64,000 bases of DNA from Bacteroidota bacterium (GTDB taxonomy: Bacteria; Bacteroidota; Bacteroidia; Flavobacteriales_D; Crocinitomicaceae): positions 1 through 64,000 of the forward strand of contig JASBTZ010000010.1 in assembly GCA_030148165.1 (NCBI GenBank), written 5' to 3'. The position numbers were made by a program, and so were the translations under genes. Position 1 is the stretch's first letter. Every line of letters begins with the position of its first letter. Positions 24,313-34,131 of this stretch are shown here, piece after piece. The notes under the pieces are model-generated. The model was given only the letters and a program-made list of their open reading frames with translations, was not told the origin of the DNA and searched no databases.

Positions 24313-25623
24313 TTATTGTTTGATGATTCTTTTTAAAAGCTTTTTCCCATCTTCCTTTTCAAGCTCCAGGAGGTAAACTCCGAAATTAAAACGGCTTAGA
24401 TCAACCTGATCAAATTGCTCCAGCTCCAGTACCTTCTTTCCATAAAGGTCATAAATACCACCACTTTGAATGGTTCCATTGTATTCAATATGAAGTATGC
24501 CATTGGTTGGGTTCGGGAATATTACCAATTGATCCATCTCAATTGAGGTCAAGGCTGCAGGATTATTGTGAACGAGATCATAACGTTGAAGTGCTAATAC
24601 TCCATCGATAAGTTGAACCTGACCTTCTGTAAAGGAGTTCTGACAAGTCTCCGCTGAATAATCCATGAAATTCTCAACCATATCCGGAAGATCAATTCCT
24701 TGAATATTATCTACGCAGGTGTTTTTAGTTGTGTCACAGTCTTGTTGTGATTGATCTGCCGCATTTGGCGTGTCAGCGATACCGTCTTGCGCGGTGCAAT
24801 CTCCATCGCCCCAAATGTGTCGTAGTCCTAAATAATGCCCTACTTCGTGTGTGGTTGTTCTACCTCTAACATCAATTGGTCCAGTCCCGGGGTCTAATGG
24901 GTTAGGATTATTGGACCCGAATGCCTGATACTGAATTACCACTCCATCGCTCATTCCGTTTGTTGATCCCGGAGGCCAGTTTGGAAGATTGTCAGGAGGT
25001 GTAGCATAACCTAGTAATGCTGTTATTTCCTGTCCAAAGAAAGTAACAGACATGTTACACACCCATATATTGAGATAACGCGATTGATCCCACGGGTCTT
25101 CACCACCATCGAGCGTACTTTTTACCTTTTCGAGGTCAGAAAAATCTCCACTTAGAAGTGCCATTGATCCAAATGAAGTAGTTGATGTGCTCGTTCTGGT
25201 GATTCCGTTTGTTGGGTTACCTAGTGGGTCAATATTAGCCAACATAAAGTTGATCTTTGGATTTCCTTTTACAATATCAAACGCCGGACGCATATTTGCT
25301 GTGTCAGCATTCATACGATTGAAATCTTCATTTAAGGTTTGAATTTGATTATAAATCACAGAATCAGGAATGTTTTGTGCCGGCGTATTGTATACGATAT
25401 GTACAACTACAGGTATCGTGTGTGGAGCCGGGTCCTTTTGTTCTGAATTAGACGAAAATGCAAGCGCTTCGTTGAACGCTTTTTCCACAGATGCGGCGAA
25501 TCCCGGATTCAATGATTCCTGATACTGAATGTATTCCGGACTCATGCATCGGGGTATATTCAGCTCCTGAGCAAATGAAATGTGTAGTGTAGTTAGTGCT
25601 AGTAGAGAGAGTATAGTTCGCAT
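24313..25623 (-). CDS. secreted M43-family zinc metalloprotease (pappalysin/cytophagalysin type) with T9SS tag
   Basis: A 436-residue secreted protease. It has a signal peptide (MRTILSLLALTTLHISFAQ), a propeptide region and a catalytic domain with the zinc motif HEVGHYLGLRHIWGD, the extended HExxHxxGxxH of metzincins. Further along is FMDYS, the Met-turn (MVENFMDYS). Paired cysteines (DCDTTKNTC, ETCQNSF) are typical for M43. The C-terminus (VIFPNPTNGILHIEYNG ... LKRIIKQ) is a type A sorting domain. It should act outside the cell on proteins. Confidence 0.93.
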   Translation of the reverse strand: MRTILSLLALTTLHISFAQELNIPRCMSPEYIQYQESLNPGFAASVEKAFNEALAFSSNSEQKDPAPHTIPVVVHIVYNTPAQNIPDSVIYNQIQTLNEDFNRMNADTANMRPAFDIVKGNPKINFMLANIDPLGNPTNGITRTSTSTTSFGSMALLSGDFSDLEKVKSTLDGGEDPWDQSRYLNIWVCNMSVTFFGQEITALLGYATPPDNLPNWPPGSTNGMSDGVVIQYQAFGSNNPNPLDPGTGPIDVRGRTTTHEVGHYLGLRHIWGDGDCTAQDGIADTPNAADQSQQDCDTTKNTCVDNIQGIDLPDMVENFMDYSAETCQNSFTEGQVQLIDGVLALQRYDLVHNNPAALTSIEMDQLVIFPNPTNGILHIEYNGTIQSGGIYDLYGKKVLELEQFDQVDLSRFNFGVYLLELEKEDGKKLLKRIIKQ

Positions 25624-25721
25624 AATAAATCGTTTTAGACCAGCAATTTATTATGGATTTTGCAAAAAGAAAAATGGAAATTGTTCAACGGCGATAAAAA
25701 AGGATAGAAGGAAAATCAATA

Positions 25722-27959
25722 TTACAACTTGATCTTAATTCCTGCATTGAAGAAAAAACCATCTAATGGCCCCCATATATCGGTAAACTGGGGCGTCTTA
25801 TTTGGACCTGAAAGAATGCTTTCGGTACGTGTCTGTCTGGTATCCGTAAAGTTTTCAGCATTTAAGAAGAGTACAATATGATTGAGAGTTCTTTCGACGA
25901 CAATTCCTGTTGTGAACAGCTCCGGTGAATACAATCCGGAAGAAAGTAGCTGTGCGGACTTGTATTCATAATCCCAGCCGATTCGCCATTTATTATCCTC
26001 CACAAATAAAAGGTCACCTTTTATACTGTGCACAGGTGTAAGAATGAGCGATTCGTTTGCTGTACTGTTTGAGTAAAAGGCGTTCGTATAGGTATAACCA
26101 AAAAACCAGGTGAACTTCCAAACCGTAAGCTTAATCTGTGATTCAAATCCCTGGCTTATCATTTGCCCGTCTGAGTTTCGATAATTCAGAGCACCTGTCG
26201 TATCTGAATAAAGTCGGATCGGATTCTCAATCGTGTTGTAGAAAAACATCTGATTCAAAGTAAGTAAGATGTTATCACTTCCAAATGTCGACTGATATTT
26301 CAAGTCAAAATTACCGCCAATTGATTCTTCCGCTTCTACATTGTTAAAGTCTATGGCTTGAATGTTTTTATATGCGAAAGGCTCAGACTCTTCATTAAAA
26401 ATAGTTGGCATTCGATACCCCATTCCACCACCTATCCGTAGGCTTAGCGTTTTGTGAAGCTTAAATAATGAGCTTAGTCGGGGAAGTACGAAGAGATCCC
26501 CTTCCGTAGAAGTTTGATCTGATTTAGCCTGGACAAAATCTGATCGCAGCCCACTCTCCAGCATGATCTTTTCCGTTATATTCCATAGGTAATTCAGAAA
26601 GAGCCCATTCGTCAAATAGCTTTGGTTTCTGATTCCAATGCTGTTCTGCTCCTCTTCCATGAAAGCATCCGTGTATAGATTGAATCCAACCGTTAGGTTA
26701 TGCTTGTCTTTGTTGTAGTTATAATTTAACTCACTGAATGAGTTTATCTGCTGCCCGCCAAAAAAGGTTATGTTACTCAAAGTGTCTTCGTGCAATTGAA
26801 TTTGTCTTTCGAAGGAACTGACACTGTTTTTAAGGCGGATTGAGTGAATCTTATTAAAATCATGCGCATAAGAGAATTGTGAAGTGTATCGCCTGCTCTC
26901 CTGGTCGTCGAGGTAAAAATGTGTTGTATCTGCTTCCTTACTATTGATCAGAAACATGTCTCCGCCGGTTCTTGATTCATTCGAAATATTAGCGCCTAAG
27001 TAGAATTCGGTTTTATCGGATGGTCGGTAAAAGAACTTTGGATTAAAGTTGAACTTGATGACTTCTGGAATATCCGCATAATCGTCATTGTCGGCATCGT
27101 AAGGTGAGTGAAAATGCATCGAGGCCAGATTGGTAAAAGCGAACTTATCGAAGGTTCTCGATGTGAACGCATTAAAATCTTTCGCTCCAATATGGGATAT
27201 ATTCAGATGCAATAAGCTCTCGTCTTTATCACCTTTTTTACTTAACAAGTTAACAAGACCCCCAATGGCTCCACCTCCATATAATGTACTTGCCGGACCT
27301 TTGACATATTCAACCTGACGAAGATCGAGCGGTGGAATCTGAAGGATATCCAAACTTCCTGAAAATCCTCCATACATCGGAAATCCGTCCTTTAACATCT
27401 GAGTATACCTTCCTTGCATTCCTTGAATTCTGACAACTGCTCCATTTGAAGATGCTGCGGTTGTTTGCACTTGAATACCGGTGCTGTGTGTTATCAAATG
27501 TGCAATTTTACTGGGTTCCATCGATGCTGCTTCGTCTATTTCTTCCGTAAGTACTTCTGTTCGTGTTGGAAGATCCTCAATGGAACGATTTGCACGTGTA
27601 GCTTCAACTATGATTGCGTCAAAGTCTGTCTCTACCGGCGATAAGTAAAATATGAGAACAGGCTTGTCCTGTTCCAATGGAATTGTAACGGAGGTTGTAT
27701 ACTCCTTATAAGATAAGTGGCGTATAGATAAGGTGTGATCTCCTTTTGGTAAATTAGTAAACACGACCTTTCCTTCTTCATCACTCACGAATCCTTCCGA
27801 TATATCGGTTAACACAACCTTGGCACCGAAAATAGCTTCTTTAGAAATGCTGTCTTTGACATAAATGATTAATTCATTTTCAAAGATTTGTGAAGACGCG
27901 TTGAGGTTCGTACCAATAAATAAAGAAATTAGGATGAACCGAGCCAGTTGATTTTTCAT
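25722..27959 (-). CDS. TonB-dependent outer-membrane receptor
   Basis: A 745-residue receptor. The start at 27959 (MKNQLARFILISLFIGTNLNASSQ) gives a signal peptide. Domains are a carboxypeptidase-regulatory-like domain (about 25-115), a plug domain (about 120-245, IQGMQGRYTQMLKDGFPMYG, GPASTLYGGGAIGGLVNLLS) and a 22-strand barrel ending in hydrophobic FFFNAGIKIKL. It imports a ligand across the outer membrane using TonB energy. The plug resembles siderophore/vitamin B12-type receptors, but the ligand is not evident. The small membrane gene upstream ends 33 bp before it and is probably co-transcribed. Confidence 0.92.
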   Translation of the reverse strand: MKNQLARFILISLFIGTNLNASSQIFENELIIYVKDSISKEAIFGAKVVLTDISEGFVSDEEGKVVFTNLPKGDHTLSIRHLSYKEYTTSVTIPLEQDKPVLIFYLSPVETDFDAIIVEATRANRSIEDLPTRTEVLTEEIDEAASMEPSKIAHLITHSTGIQVQTTAASSNGAVVRIQGMQGRYTQMLKDGFPMYGGFSGSLDILQIPPLDLRQVEYVKGPASTLYGGGAIGGLVNLLSKKGDKDESLLHLNISHIGAKDFNAFTSRTFDKFAFTNLASMHFHSPYDADNDDYADIPEVIKFNFNPKFFYRPSDKTEFYLGANISNESRTGGDMFLINSKEADTTHFYLDDQESRRYTSQFSYAHDFNKIHSIRLKNSVSSFERQIQLHEDTLSNITFFGGQQINSFSELNYNYNKDKHNLTVGFNLYTDAFMEEEQNSIGIRNQSYLTNGLFLNYLWNITEKIMLESGLRSDFVQAKSDQTSTEGDLFVLPRLSSLFKLHKTLSLRIGGGMGYRMPTIFNEESEPFAYKNIQAIDFNNVEAEESIGGNFDLKYQSTFGSDNILLTLNQMFFYNTIENPIRLYSDTTGALNYRNSDGQMISQGFESQIKLTVWKFTWFFGYTYTNAFYSNSTANESLILTPVHSIKGDLLFVEDNKWRIGWDYEYKSAQLLSSGLYSPELFTTGIVVERTLNHIVLFLNAENFTDTRQTRTESILSGPNKTPQFTDIWGPLDGFFFNAGIKIKL

Positions 27960-27992
27960 AAGTGCTTGTAAAAGTATAAAATCATCCGTCAA

Positions 27993-28271
27993 TTATTCCC
28001 AGTATTTTCCGAAGAGCCTGAATTGTAAAGCAAAAATTGTTAACCCACCCAGAATCCAGAAATGAGGGACATAACCGCTATAACTGCTCGACATTTGTGG
28101 GCCGAAGTAATCGAAACCTATGGACGTAAGTGCTACCGTTAAACAAAAGAAAACCACGTTTAAAAGGCTAAGATGGGTCACGACTAAAAAGAATGAAGAG
28201 AACAATAATGCTCCACCAATCATTATTGGTACGTGTAGTAAAAAGAAATCTTCCGCTAACAACTCTTTCAT
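27993..28271 (-). CDS. small membrane protein upstream of the TonB-dependent receptor
   Basis: A 92-residue hydrophobic protein with three predicted membrane helices (VPIMIGGALLFSSFFLVVTH, NVVFFCLTVALTSIGFDYFG, FWILGGLTIFALQFRLFG). No family is recognised. Its position directly before the receptor suggests a shared transcript and perhaps a link to the same uptake process, which is inference. Confidence 0.65.
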   Translation of the reverse strand: MKELLAEDFFLLHVPIMIGGALLFSSFFLVVTHLSLLNVVFFCLTVALTSIGFDYFGPQMSSSYSGYVPHFWILGGLTIFALQFRLFGKYWE

Positions 28272-28399
28272 TAGTAGGTTATTCTATGAATCCCAATTCA
28301 AAATTATAAGATCGATTAGTGGAAAAAAATGACTTCTGTCAGACCCTAATCGATTTAGCATGTTTTTAAAATGGTTATTTTAGGTGATTCATTTTACAC

Positions 28400-30103
28400 A
28401 TGACCGATCAGGAAATAGATAATGCAAACGAAAAAGCTTGGGTTGACAGATTACACGATGTCAAAGAAGCATACAACGCAGCATTGAAACTTATCGAATG
28501 GTCGGAGTCTATCAACTACCAAAGAGGAATTGCAGATAGTTGCAAAACTTTGGGATACTGTTATTGGCGGTTTTCGGATTATTCTTTATCGCTCAGTCAC
28601 TCCTTGCGGGCCTTGAAGATTTATGAAAAGCTCGGTAATCGAAAAGGAGAAGCGGATACCTTGAATAATATCGGTGCGGTATATATGTTTCAGAATGATA
28701 ATGTCAATCGACTTGATGTCAATTTGAAATGCAAAAAAATCCGAGAGGAAATTGGAGATTTGGAAGGTGTTTCTTCATCAGAAGGTAATATTGGTGAGAC
28801 TTACTTTGAGATGGGCGATTACGAAAACGCCGTAAAGTGTTTCCAATCCGTTCTGTCTGATAAGAATTCATCTCCACAGGGTCTTGCCTGGTCTCATTAT
28901 AACCTGGGAAGAGTAGCCTGCATTAACGAGGAATGGGAAAAAGCACATGAAGCATTTTTAAAAGGTTTGGAAATAAGTGAATCAGTAGATTATACCGTCT
29001 TAATTACTGATTCAAGATTAGCCATTGTTGATTTATTACTGAGACAGGATCGCCTCGATGAAGCATTGGGCTATGCTGAAAAAGCGCTTAAAGTTTCAAG
29101 GCAAATAGGCGCTAAGGAAGGTGAAAAGATGGCGCTCTACTATCTATCGAAGATTTACGAGGTCAAAGGTATGTTCGAAGAGTCTTTACGCTATCACAAA
29201 GATTATCACACGCTGGACAGGGACATTGCAAAGGACACAGAAATTGAGCGGTTAAAAACAGCACAATTGCAAGTGGCGCTCGATAAAATAGAGGAGCAAA
29301 AAGATGAGTTGGTTGATTCAATTAAGTATGCTCAGCGAATTCAGGATGCTGTACTGACCAGAGATCAACAACAAACTCTCCTAAAAAATTATGCTGTTTT
29401 TTATCAGCCGAAAGACATAGTCAGTGGTGATTTTTACTGGTATCAGGAAAAAGATGATACCTTCTATTTATGTGTTGCTGATTGTACAGGACACGGTGTT
29501 CCGGGAGCATTTCTTACCATGCTGGGAACGACCTATATGAATGAAATCATTTCCCTCAACGACGGCATCTCACCAGCTGACTTCCTGGAAGAACTAAGAA
29601 AGCGAATCATCGAAGCACTGACGGGTTCTGAATTGCTTAGTTCGCGCGATGGTATGGATCTTAGTATGATTCGTGTTAACGCCAAAACGCTCGTTGCCGA
29701 ATGGTCCGGTGCAAACAACCCGCTTTGGATATTGAGAGACAAGAAAATCCCTTATGTGGGCTCTGACAAACATCAAGTGATGGAACAGGGAGACTGGAAG
29801 TTGATCGAATATAAAGCCGATAAGCAACCAATAGGTATGTCAGACAATATCCTTCCTTTTCGAAATCACAGGTTGCAATTAGAACCGACAGACGTTTTGT
29901 ACTTCTTTACAGATGGCTTTGCGGATCAGTTTGGTGGACCAAGGGGAAAGAAATATAAAACCTTAAATTTGAAGCGCAAACTTTTAGAGATTCAAAATCA
30001 CTCAGTTGAGGAGCAGATGGAAATTCTGGAGTCCGAGTTTTTCGATTGGAAAGGAGATCAGCAGCAAGTTGATGACGTTTGCATATTGAACTTTCAATTA
30101 TGA
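28400..30103 (+). CDS. TPR-domain SpoIIE-type (PP2C-fold) protein phosphatase
   Basis: A 567-residue cytoplasmic protein. It has about six TPR repeats (residues 10-275, e.g. GEADTLNNIGAVYMFQND, GNIGETYFEMGDYENAVKCF), a short coiled-coil linker (about 285-310) and a SpoIIE phosphatase domain (about 325-567). The phosphatase shows SGDFYWYQEKDD, DCTGHGVPGAFLTMLG and DGFADQFGG, including the metal-binding Asp residues. Such proteins dephosphorylate anti-anti-sigma (STAS) proteins in partner-switching or act in other signalling. No STAS or kinase partner lies nearby. Six bases of the 3' end overlap the convergent ctlX gene. Confidence 0.92.
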   Translation: MTDQEIDNANEKAWVDRLHDVKEAYNAALKLIEWSESINYQRGIADSCKTLGYCYWRFSDYSLSLSHSLRALKIYEKLGNRKGEADTLNNIGAVYMFQNDNVNRLDVNLKCKKIREEIGDLEGVSSSEGNIGETYFEMGDYENAVKCFQSVLSDKNSSPQGLAWSHYNLGRVACINEEWEKAHEAFLKGLEISESVDYTVLITDSRLAIVDLLLRQDRLDEALGYAEKALKVSRQIGAKEGEKMALYYLSKIYEVKGMFEESLRYHKDYHTLDRDIAKDTEIERLKTAQLQVALDKIEEQKDELVDSIKYAQRIQDAVLTRDQQQTLLKNYAVFYQPKDIVSGDFYWYQEKDDTFYLCVADCTGHGVPGAFLTMLGTTYMNEIISLNDGISPADFLEELRKRIIEALTGSELLSSRDGMDLSMIRVNAKTLVAEWSGANNPLWILRDKKIPYVGSDKHQVMEQGDWKLIEYKADKQPIGMSDNILPFRNHRLQLEPTDVLYFFTDGFADQFGGPRGKKYKTLNLKRKLLEIQNHSVEEQMEILESEFFDWKGDQQQVDDVCILNFQL

Positions 30104-31009
30104 ATGGAAGATCTCAGCGAGCATACATCGAACACTTCCACCACCGACTGATTCAATTGTCGGAATTGAGGCCGGTAGAATAAAATCATTCAGCTTTTCC
30201 AGTTTCCTTCTTTGATCATCATTTAATGAGTTGAAAGCTTTCTGTGACATCACAAGTATACTTTCATTATTGGTGTTCTTAATCTGAAGCATGTTGCCTG
30301 CAAACGAATTATAAATCTGATCATTGGAGAATGTAATCAGTTCTTTTCCCGATTCACGAAGAGAACGTAACACCCGTTCCCGATCCTGTTGAATGATGGT
30401 GTCTGCACCAATAATAGCATAATCATCGCCTATACAAAGCATGACATTGGTGTGATAAATCAGCTCTCCATCCATTCCAAGTGCTTCAAAAGTAATCGCT
30501 TTGTAATTCAATTCGTTTGCAATTTTTTCGACTAATTCTGGGCTTGTTCTCGGTGAGATTGCTGCATAAACGGTTTTGTGTTCATGATCAAAAATGAGAC
30601 TTCCGGTTCCTTCCAAAAACCTTCCATTGGCTTCTTCATCCGAGAAATCAACTAATTTGTAGTTGTTTCTCCTAACGAGATCCGCGATGATATCGTCTCT
30701 TCTTTCAGCTCTTCTGTTGGCAACAGCCATGGGGTAGAGGATTAACTCGTTAGATTGATGCGTCGAAAACCAGTTGTTAGGGAATATCGAATCAGGCGTA
30801 TCGGTATTCGTATCAGCAAAATCGATCACGTTAACATGGAGTGCCTCCAGTTTTGCTTTGAAAGCATCAAATTCCTTCAGCGCATTTGTCTGTACTTCTG
30901 AGGAATCTATTTCCGGTTTATTCTGAAAGGAATTGCTTTCTGCAGCCTCGTCGTTGTATCCAAAATTGGTTGGACGAATCATTAAAACGGTATCTGTCAG
31001 GTGTTTCAT
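30098..31009 (-). CDS. ctlX: citrulline utilization hydrolase CtlX-like (arginine deiminase superfamily)
   Basis: A 303-residue member of the amidinotransferase/deiminase superfamily, recognisable from VLMIRPTNFGYNDEAAESN, SIFPNNWFSTH, LEGTGSLIFDH and the end motif GGGSVRCMLAEIF with the catalytic Cys. CtlX was named for citrulline use; the enzyme acts on a guanidino or ureido group. The gene follows a P-loop ATPase gene with ATGA overlap. No neighbouring arginine or ornithine pathway genes are present, so the physiological role here is not confirmed. Confidence 0.88.
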   Translation of the reverse strand: MKHLTDTVLMIRPTNFGYNDEAAESNSFQNKPEIDSSEVQTNALKEFDAFKAKLEALHVNVIDFADTNTDTPDSIFPNNWFSTHQSNELILYPMAVANRRAERRDDIIADLVRRNNYKLVDFSDEEANGRFLEGTGSLIFDHEHKTVYAAISPRTSPELVEKIANELNYKAITFEALGMDGELIYHTNVMLCIGDDYAIIGADTIIQQDRERVLRSLRESGKELITFSNDQIYNSFAGNMLQIKNTNNESILVMSQKAFNSLNDDQRRKLEKLNDFILPASIPTIESVGGGSVRCMLAEIFHS

Positions 31010-31557
31010 TCGTCAAGACTGGCAAGGATAAAATCAACTCGCTCTTCTGGTGGTAAAACGGGAACATATACGATGGGATGTCCTAATTCCGCATAGACAT
31101 TCTTTATTAGCGAATGTATCTTTATCTGATCCTCTTCACTTTCGAGTCTGGCGTAGTCGTTCACTAAGGGAAGGCGATCAAGGATAAAGATCTTCTTATA
31201 TCGAAATTTTTCGATGGCATCAATAAGTCTTGGATCATATTCGAGCCCAAGGAATTGATAATAAGCTTTTGCATCCGGAAGCGCCCGATCGAGAAATACG
31301 AGTTTGGTCGGATCAAGTGAATCTTCTTCTTCAAGCTGCATTTCCAGGACTCCAATCTGAAATTCATTTTCGTTTGCTCGGATCTCTTCGATGGTATCTC
31401 CTTCTTGTTTTCGGGTATCAATGTAATGTCTGGCGTGCTCAATTGTTGTGACATAACCCCTTTCCTTTAATAAGTTAACAACGGTGGTTTTTCCGGTGCA
31501 AGGACCGCCTGTGATTACACACCAATTAGTTAAAATTTTCCCTACTCTTTTCTCCAT
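31006..31557 (-). CDS. AAA_28-type P-loop ATPase/kinase-like protein
   Basis: A 183-residue nucleotide-binding protein with Walker A GGPCTGKTTV (about residues 17-26) and a Walker-B-like LVFLDRALPDAKAYY. It resembles the NadR/Ttd14-like AAA_28 family, small ATPases of uncertain role. Its stop overlaps the start of ctlX (ATGA), so the two are probably translated together and may share a pathway. Confidence 0.82.
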   Translation of the reverse strand: MEKRVGKILTNWCVITGGPCTGKTTVVNLLKERGYVTTIEHARHYIDTRKQEGDTIEEIRANENEFQIGVLEMQLEEEDSLDPTKLVFLDRALPDAKAYYQFLGLEYDPRLIDAIEKFRYKKIFILDRLPLVNDYARLESEEDQIKIHSLIKNVYAELGHPIVYVPVLPPEERVDFILASLDE

Positions 31558-31719
31558 ATATGAATTAGAAGTCGACTAAGATAAGCTTTTCAAATAATTT
31601 GATCCTGATCAAAACACTTACCGTTCATAATATCAAAACAGCCGTTCAGACAATTCTTGATCAGAATATTTATAATCTTCTGAATATGTTGTATTTTGAG
31701 GCTCCTAAATAAACTAGAA

Positions 31720-34083
31720 ATGCTAAAACAAATTCTCTCTTTATCAGCTATGCTGATTGTTTCGACAGTTGGATTAAGCCAGCTGAATCTTTCATTACTA
31801 TCTCAATATCAATACCCGGCAGCCAGAGGCGATGGTTCTGATATTTGGGGATATGTAGATCAGTCAGGAAATGAATATGCCATCATGGGTCTTGAAGAAG
31901 GCACATCGATTATGGATGTTTCTGATCCGATGAACCCGGTTGAGGTTTTCTATTCACCTGGAACATCTACTATATGGCGTGATATCAAGGTTTGGAATAA
32001 CACAGCCTATATTACAAATGAAGGCGGCGGCGGGCTAGAGATCATCGATCTATCGAATTTGCCAGGTCCTATTACTCCGGGTGATGTGTATTACTATACC
32101 GGTTCGACTTATCCGTTTAGCACGGCACATAATATTTACATTGATGAAAATGGAGTTGGTCATATCATGGGGGCTGATAACGGAGTTGGAGGATCAATCA
32201 TGTTGGATTTATTTACAAATCCTTTGGCTCCTACTGAACTTGGTCGCTACAATGATTTCTATTTGCACGATGGGTTTGTCAGAGGAGATACCTTGTGGGG
32301 AGGAGCCATAAACGATGGTTTCATGACAGTCGTAGATGTCAGTAATCCGGCAGCTCCTGTGACTTTAGCGACAAAAGATACACCTAGTACATTCACGCAC
32401 AACGCGTGGTTATCTGACGATGGCAATACGGTATTTACAACTGATGAGGTTAGTTCAGCATATATAGGAGCCTATGATGTTAGCAACCTGTCGAACATTG
32501 TTGAGATTGATCGGGTTCAGTCAAATCCGGGTAGCGGCGTTATACCGCATAATGTATTTGTTATTGGGAATTACCTGGTGACTTCTTATTATCGCGATGG
32601 CGTTACTATACATGATGCGACTTATCCATCGAATTTGATTGAAGTAGGAAACTATGATACATCGCCTATGTCAGGAGATGGTTTTAATGGGTGTTGGGGA
32701 GTCTATCCTTACCTTCCGTCAGGGATTGTAGTTGCCAGCGATATTGAGGGTGGTTTATTCGTTTTTGCTCCGACCTATCAGCAGGCAGCTTATTTGGAAG
32801 GTAATGTGACTGATGTAGTAACGACAAGCCCTTTAAATACGGCAAACGTTCAATTACTTACAACCTCAGTTAGTGAATTAACGAACGGCTCCGGAGACTA
32901 CCAGACAGGTGTAGCGACAGCAGGAACCTTTGATGTTGTATTTTCAAAGCCTGGTTACATCAACGATACAGTTTATGGTGTGAGTCTAACAAACGGAGTT
33001 GTTACCGTTGTTAACGCAGCGCTTACTCCGCTACCGACATTTACCTTACAGGGTATGGTGATCGATGGAAATTCCAATCCGGTGATTAATGCTCAGGTGA
33101 AGTTTGAGAATGCTACTTATTCCAATACAGTATCTACGAATGGTCTTGGAGAATTTACGATCAGCAGCTTTTTAAATGATACATACGATGTAATGATTGG
33201 AAAGTGGGGTTATCTCACTACGTGTTTTCTGAACGAAGTAATAGATTCAACAGGAAATCCATATGTATATCAAATAGATGAAGGCTACTCGGATAATTTT
33301 GATTTTGACTTGGGTTGGACAGTTACAGGTAATGCAGCAACTGGAGATTGGGAGCGCGGTGAGCCTGTTGGAACTTCTTTTTGGGGTTTCCCGGCTAATC
33401 CAGATCTGGATTCACCAAATGATTGTGGAGAACAAGCTTATGTAACCGGTAACGGAGGAGGAGGAGCAGGTAGTGATGACATCGACGATGGAGTTACCAT
33501 TCTTACTTCACCCATTTTCGACCTATCTGGTTATGTAGACCCAAGCATTAACTTCGAGCGTTGGTTCTTCAATGCAGGTGGATCTGGTACACCGAATGAT
33601 TCACTAGTTGTAGAATTAAGTAATGGTGTGACTTCAGTTATTATTGATTACGCAGTTGATGGTGACCCGGGAATGGGAAACTGGGCGCCTAAATCAGTCA
33701 ATGTTAATAGCATAATGACGGCAACGAGCACAATGCAATTGAAAGTTCGCGCGATGGACATTCCTGGTGGACACCTTGCAGAAGGAGGTCTGGATAACTT
33801 CAGAGTTATAGAAGAATCCGGAGCGGGAATTGAGGAGCTGAGCGAACGCATAAATCTATATCCTTCGCCATTTAATGAATACATTATGGTTGACCTGACT
33901 GCTCTTGAGGGAGCAACAGATATCGAAGTATATGATCTTACTACCGGCAGAATTTTAGATCAGCTTTCAGTGGATGGTAACAACATTCACAAAGTCGATA
34001 CGGACTACGCGAAGGGAATCTACTTGGTTAACATTCGAAAAGATGGGGTGTTGATCAGATCAGAGCGTATGATTAAAATGTAA
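31720..34083 (+). CDS. choice-of-anchor B family protein with LVIVD propeller and T9SS tag
   Basis: A 787-residue secreted protein. The start at 31720 (MLKQILSLSAMLIVSTVGLSQ) gives a signal peptide. The N-terminal 350 residues form an LVIVD-repeat propeller typical of choice-of-anchor B proteins (GYVDQSGNEYAIMGLEEGTS, IEIDR-type blades). Two carboxypeptidase-regulatory-like domains follow (about 365-445 and 450-525), then a MAM/jelly-roll-like domain (about 535-700) and a type A sorting domain (INLYPSPFNEYIMVDL ... RSERMIKM). It is likely a surface-exposed binding protein. Confidence 0.88.
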   Translation: MLKQILSLSAMLIVSTVGLSQLNLSLLSQYQYPAARGDGSDIWGYVDQSGNEYAIMGLEEGTSIMDVSDPMNPVEVFYSPGTSTIWRDIKVWNNTAYITNEGGGGLEIIDLSNLPGPITPGDVYYYTGSTYPFSTAHNIYIDENGVGHIMGADNGVGGSIMLDLFTNPLAPTELGRYNDFYLHDGFVRGDTLWGGAINDGFMTVVDVSNPAAPVTLATKDTPSTFTHNAWLSDDGNTVFTTDEVSSAYIGAYDVSNLSNIVEIDRVQSNPGSGVIPHNVFVIGNYLVTSYYRDGVTIHDATYPSNLIEVGNYDTSPMSGDGFNGCWGVYPYLPSGIVVASDIEGGLFVFAPTYQQAAYLEGNVTDVVTTSPLNTANVQLLTTSVSELTNGSGDYQTGVATAGTFDVVFSKPGYINDTVYGVSLTNGVVTVVNAALTPLPTFTLQGMVIDGNSNPVINAQVKFENATYSNTVSTNGLGEFTISSFLNDTYDVMIGKWGYLTTCFLNEVIDSTGNPYVYQIDEGYSDNFDFDLGWTVTGNAATGDWERGEPVGTSFWGFPANPDLDSPNDCGEQAYVTGNGGGGAGSDDIDDGVTILTSPIFDLSGYVDPSINFERWFFNAGGSGTPNDSLVVELSNGVTSVIIDYAVDGDPGMGNWAPKSVNVNSIMTATSTMQLKVRAMDIPGGHLAEGGLDNFRVIEESGAGIEELSERINLYPSPFNEYIMVDLTALEGATDIEVYDLTTGRILDQLSVDGNNIHKVDTDYAKGIYLVNIRKDGVLIRSERMIKM

Positions 34084-34096
34084 AAACACTTATAGA

Positions 34097-34131
34097 GAAA
34101 AAGCCCTGCAATTAATGCGGGGCTTTTTTAT
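34097..34131. terminator. bidirectional terminator after the choice-of-anchor B gene
   Basis: AAAAAGCCCTGCA-ATTA-ATGCGGGGCTTTTTTATTT: a strong stem with T-run between convergent genes, usable by both. Confidence 0.85.
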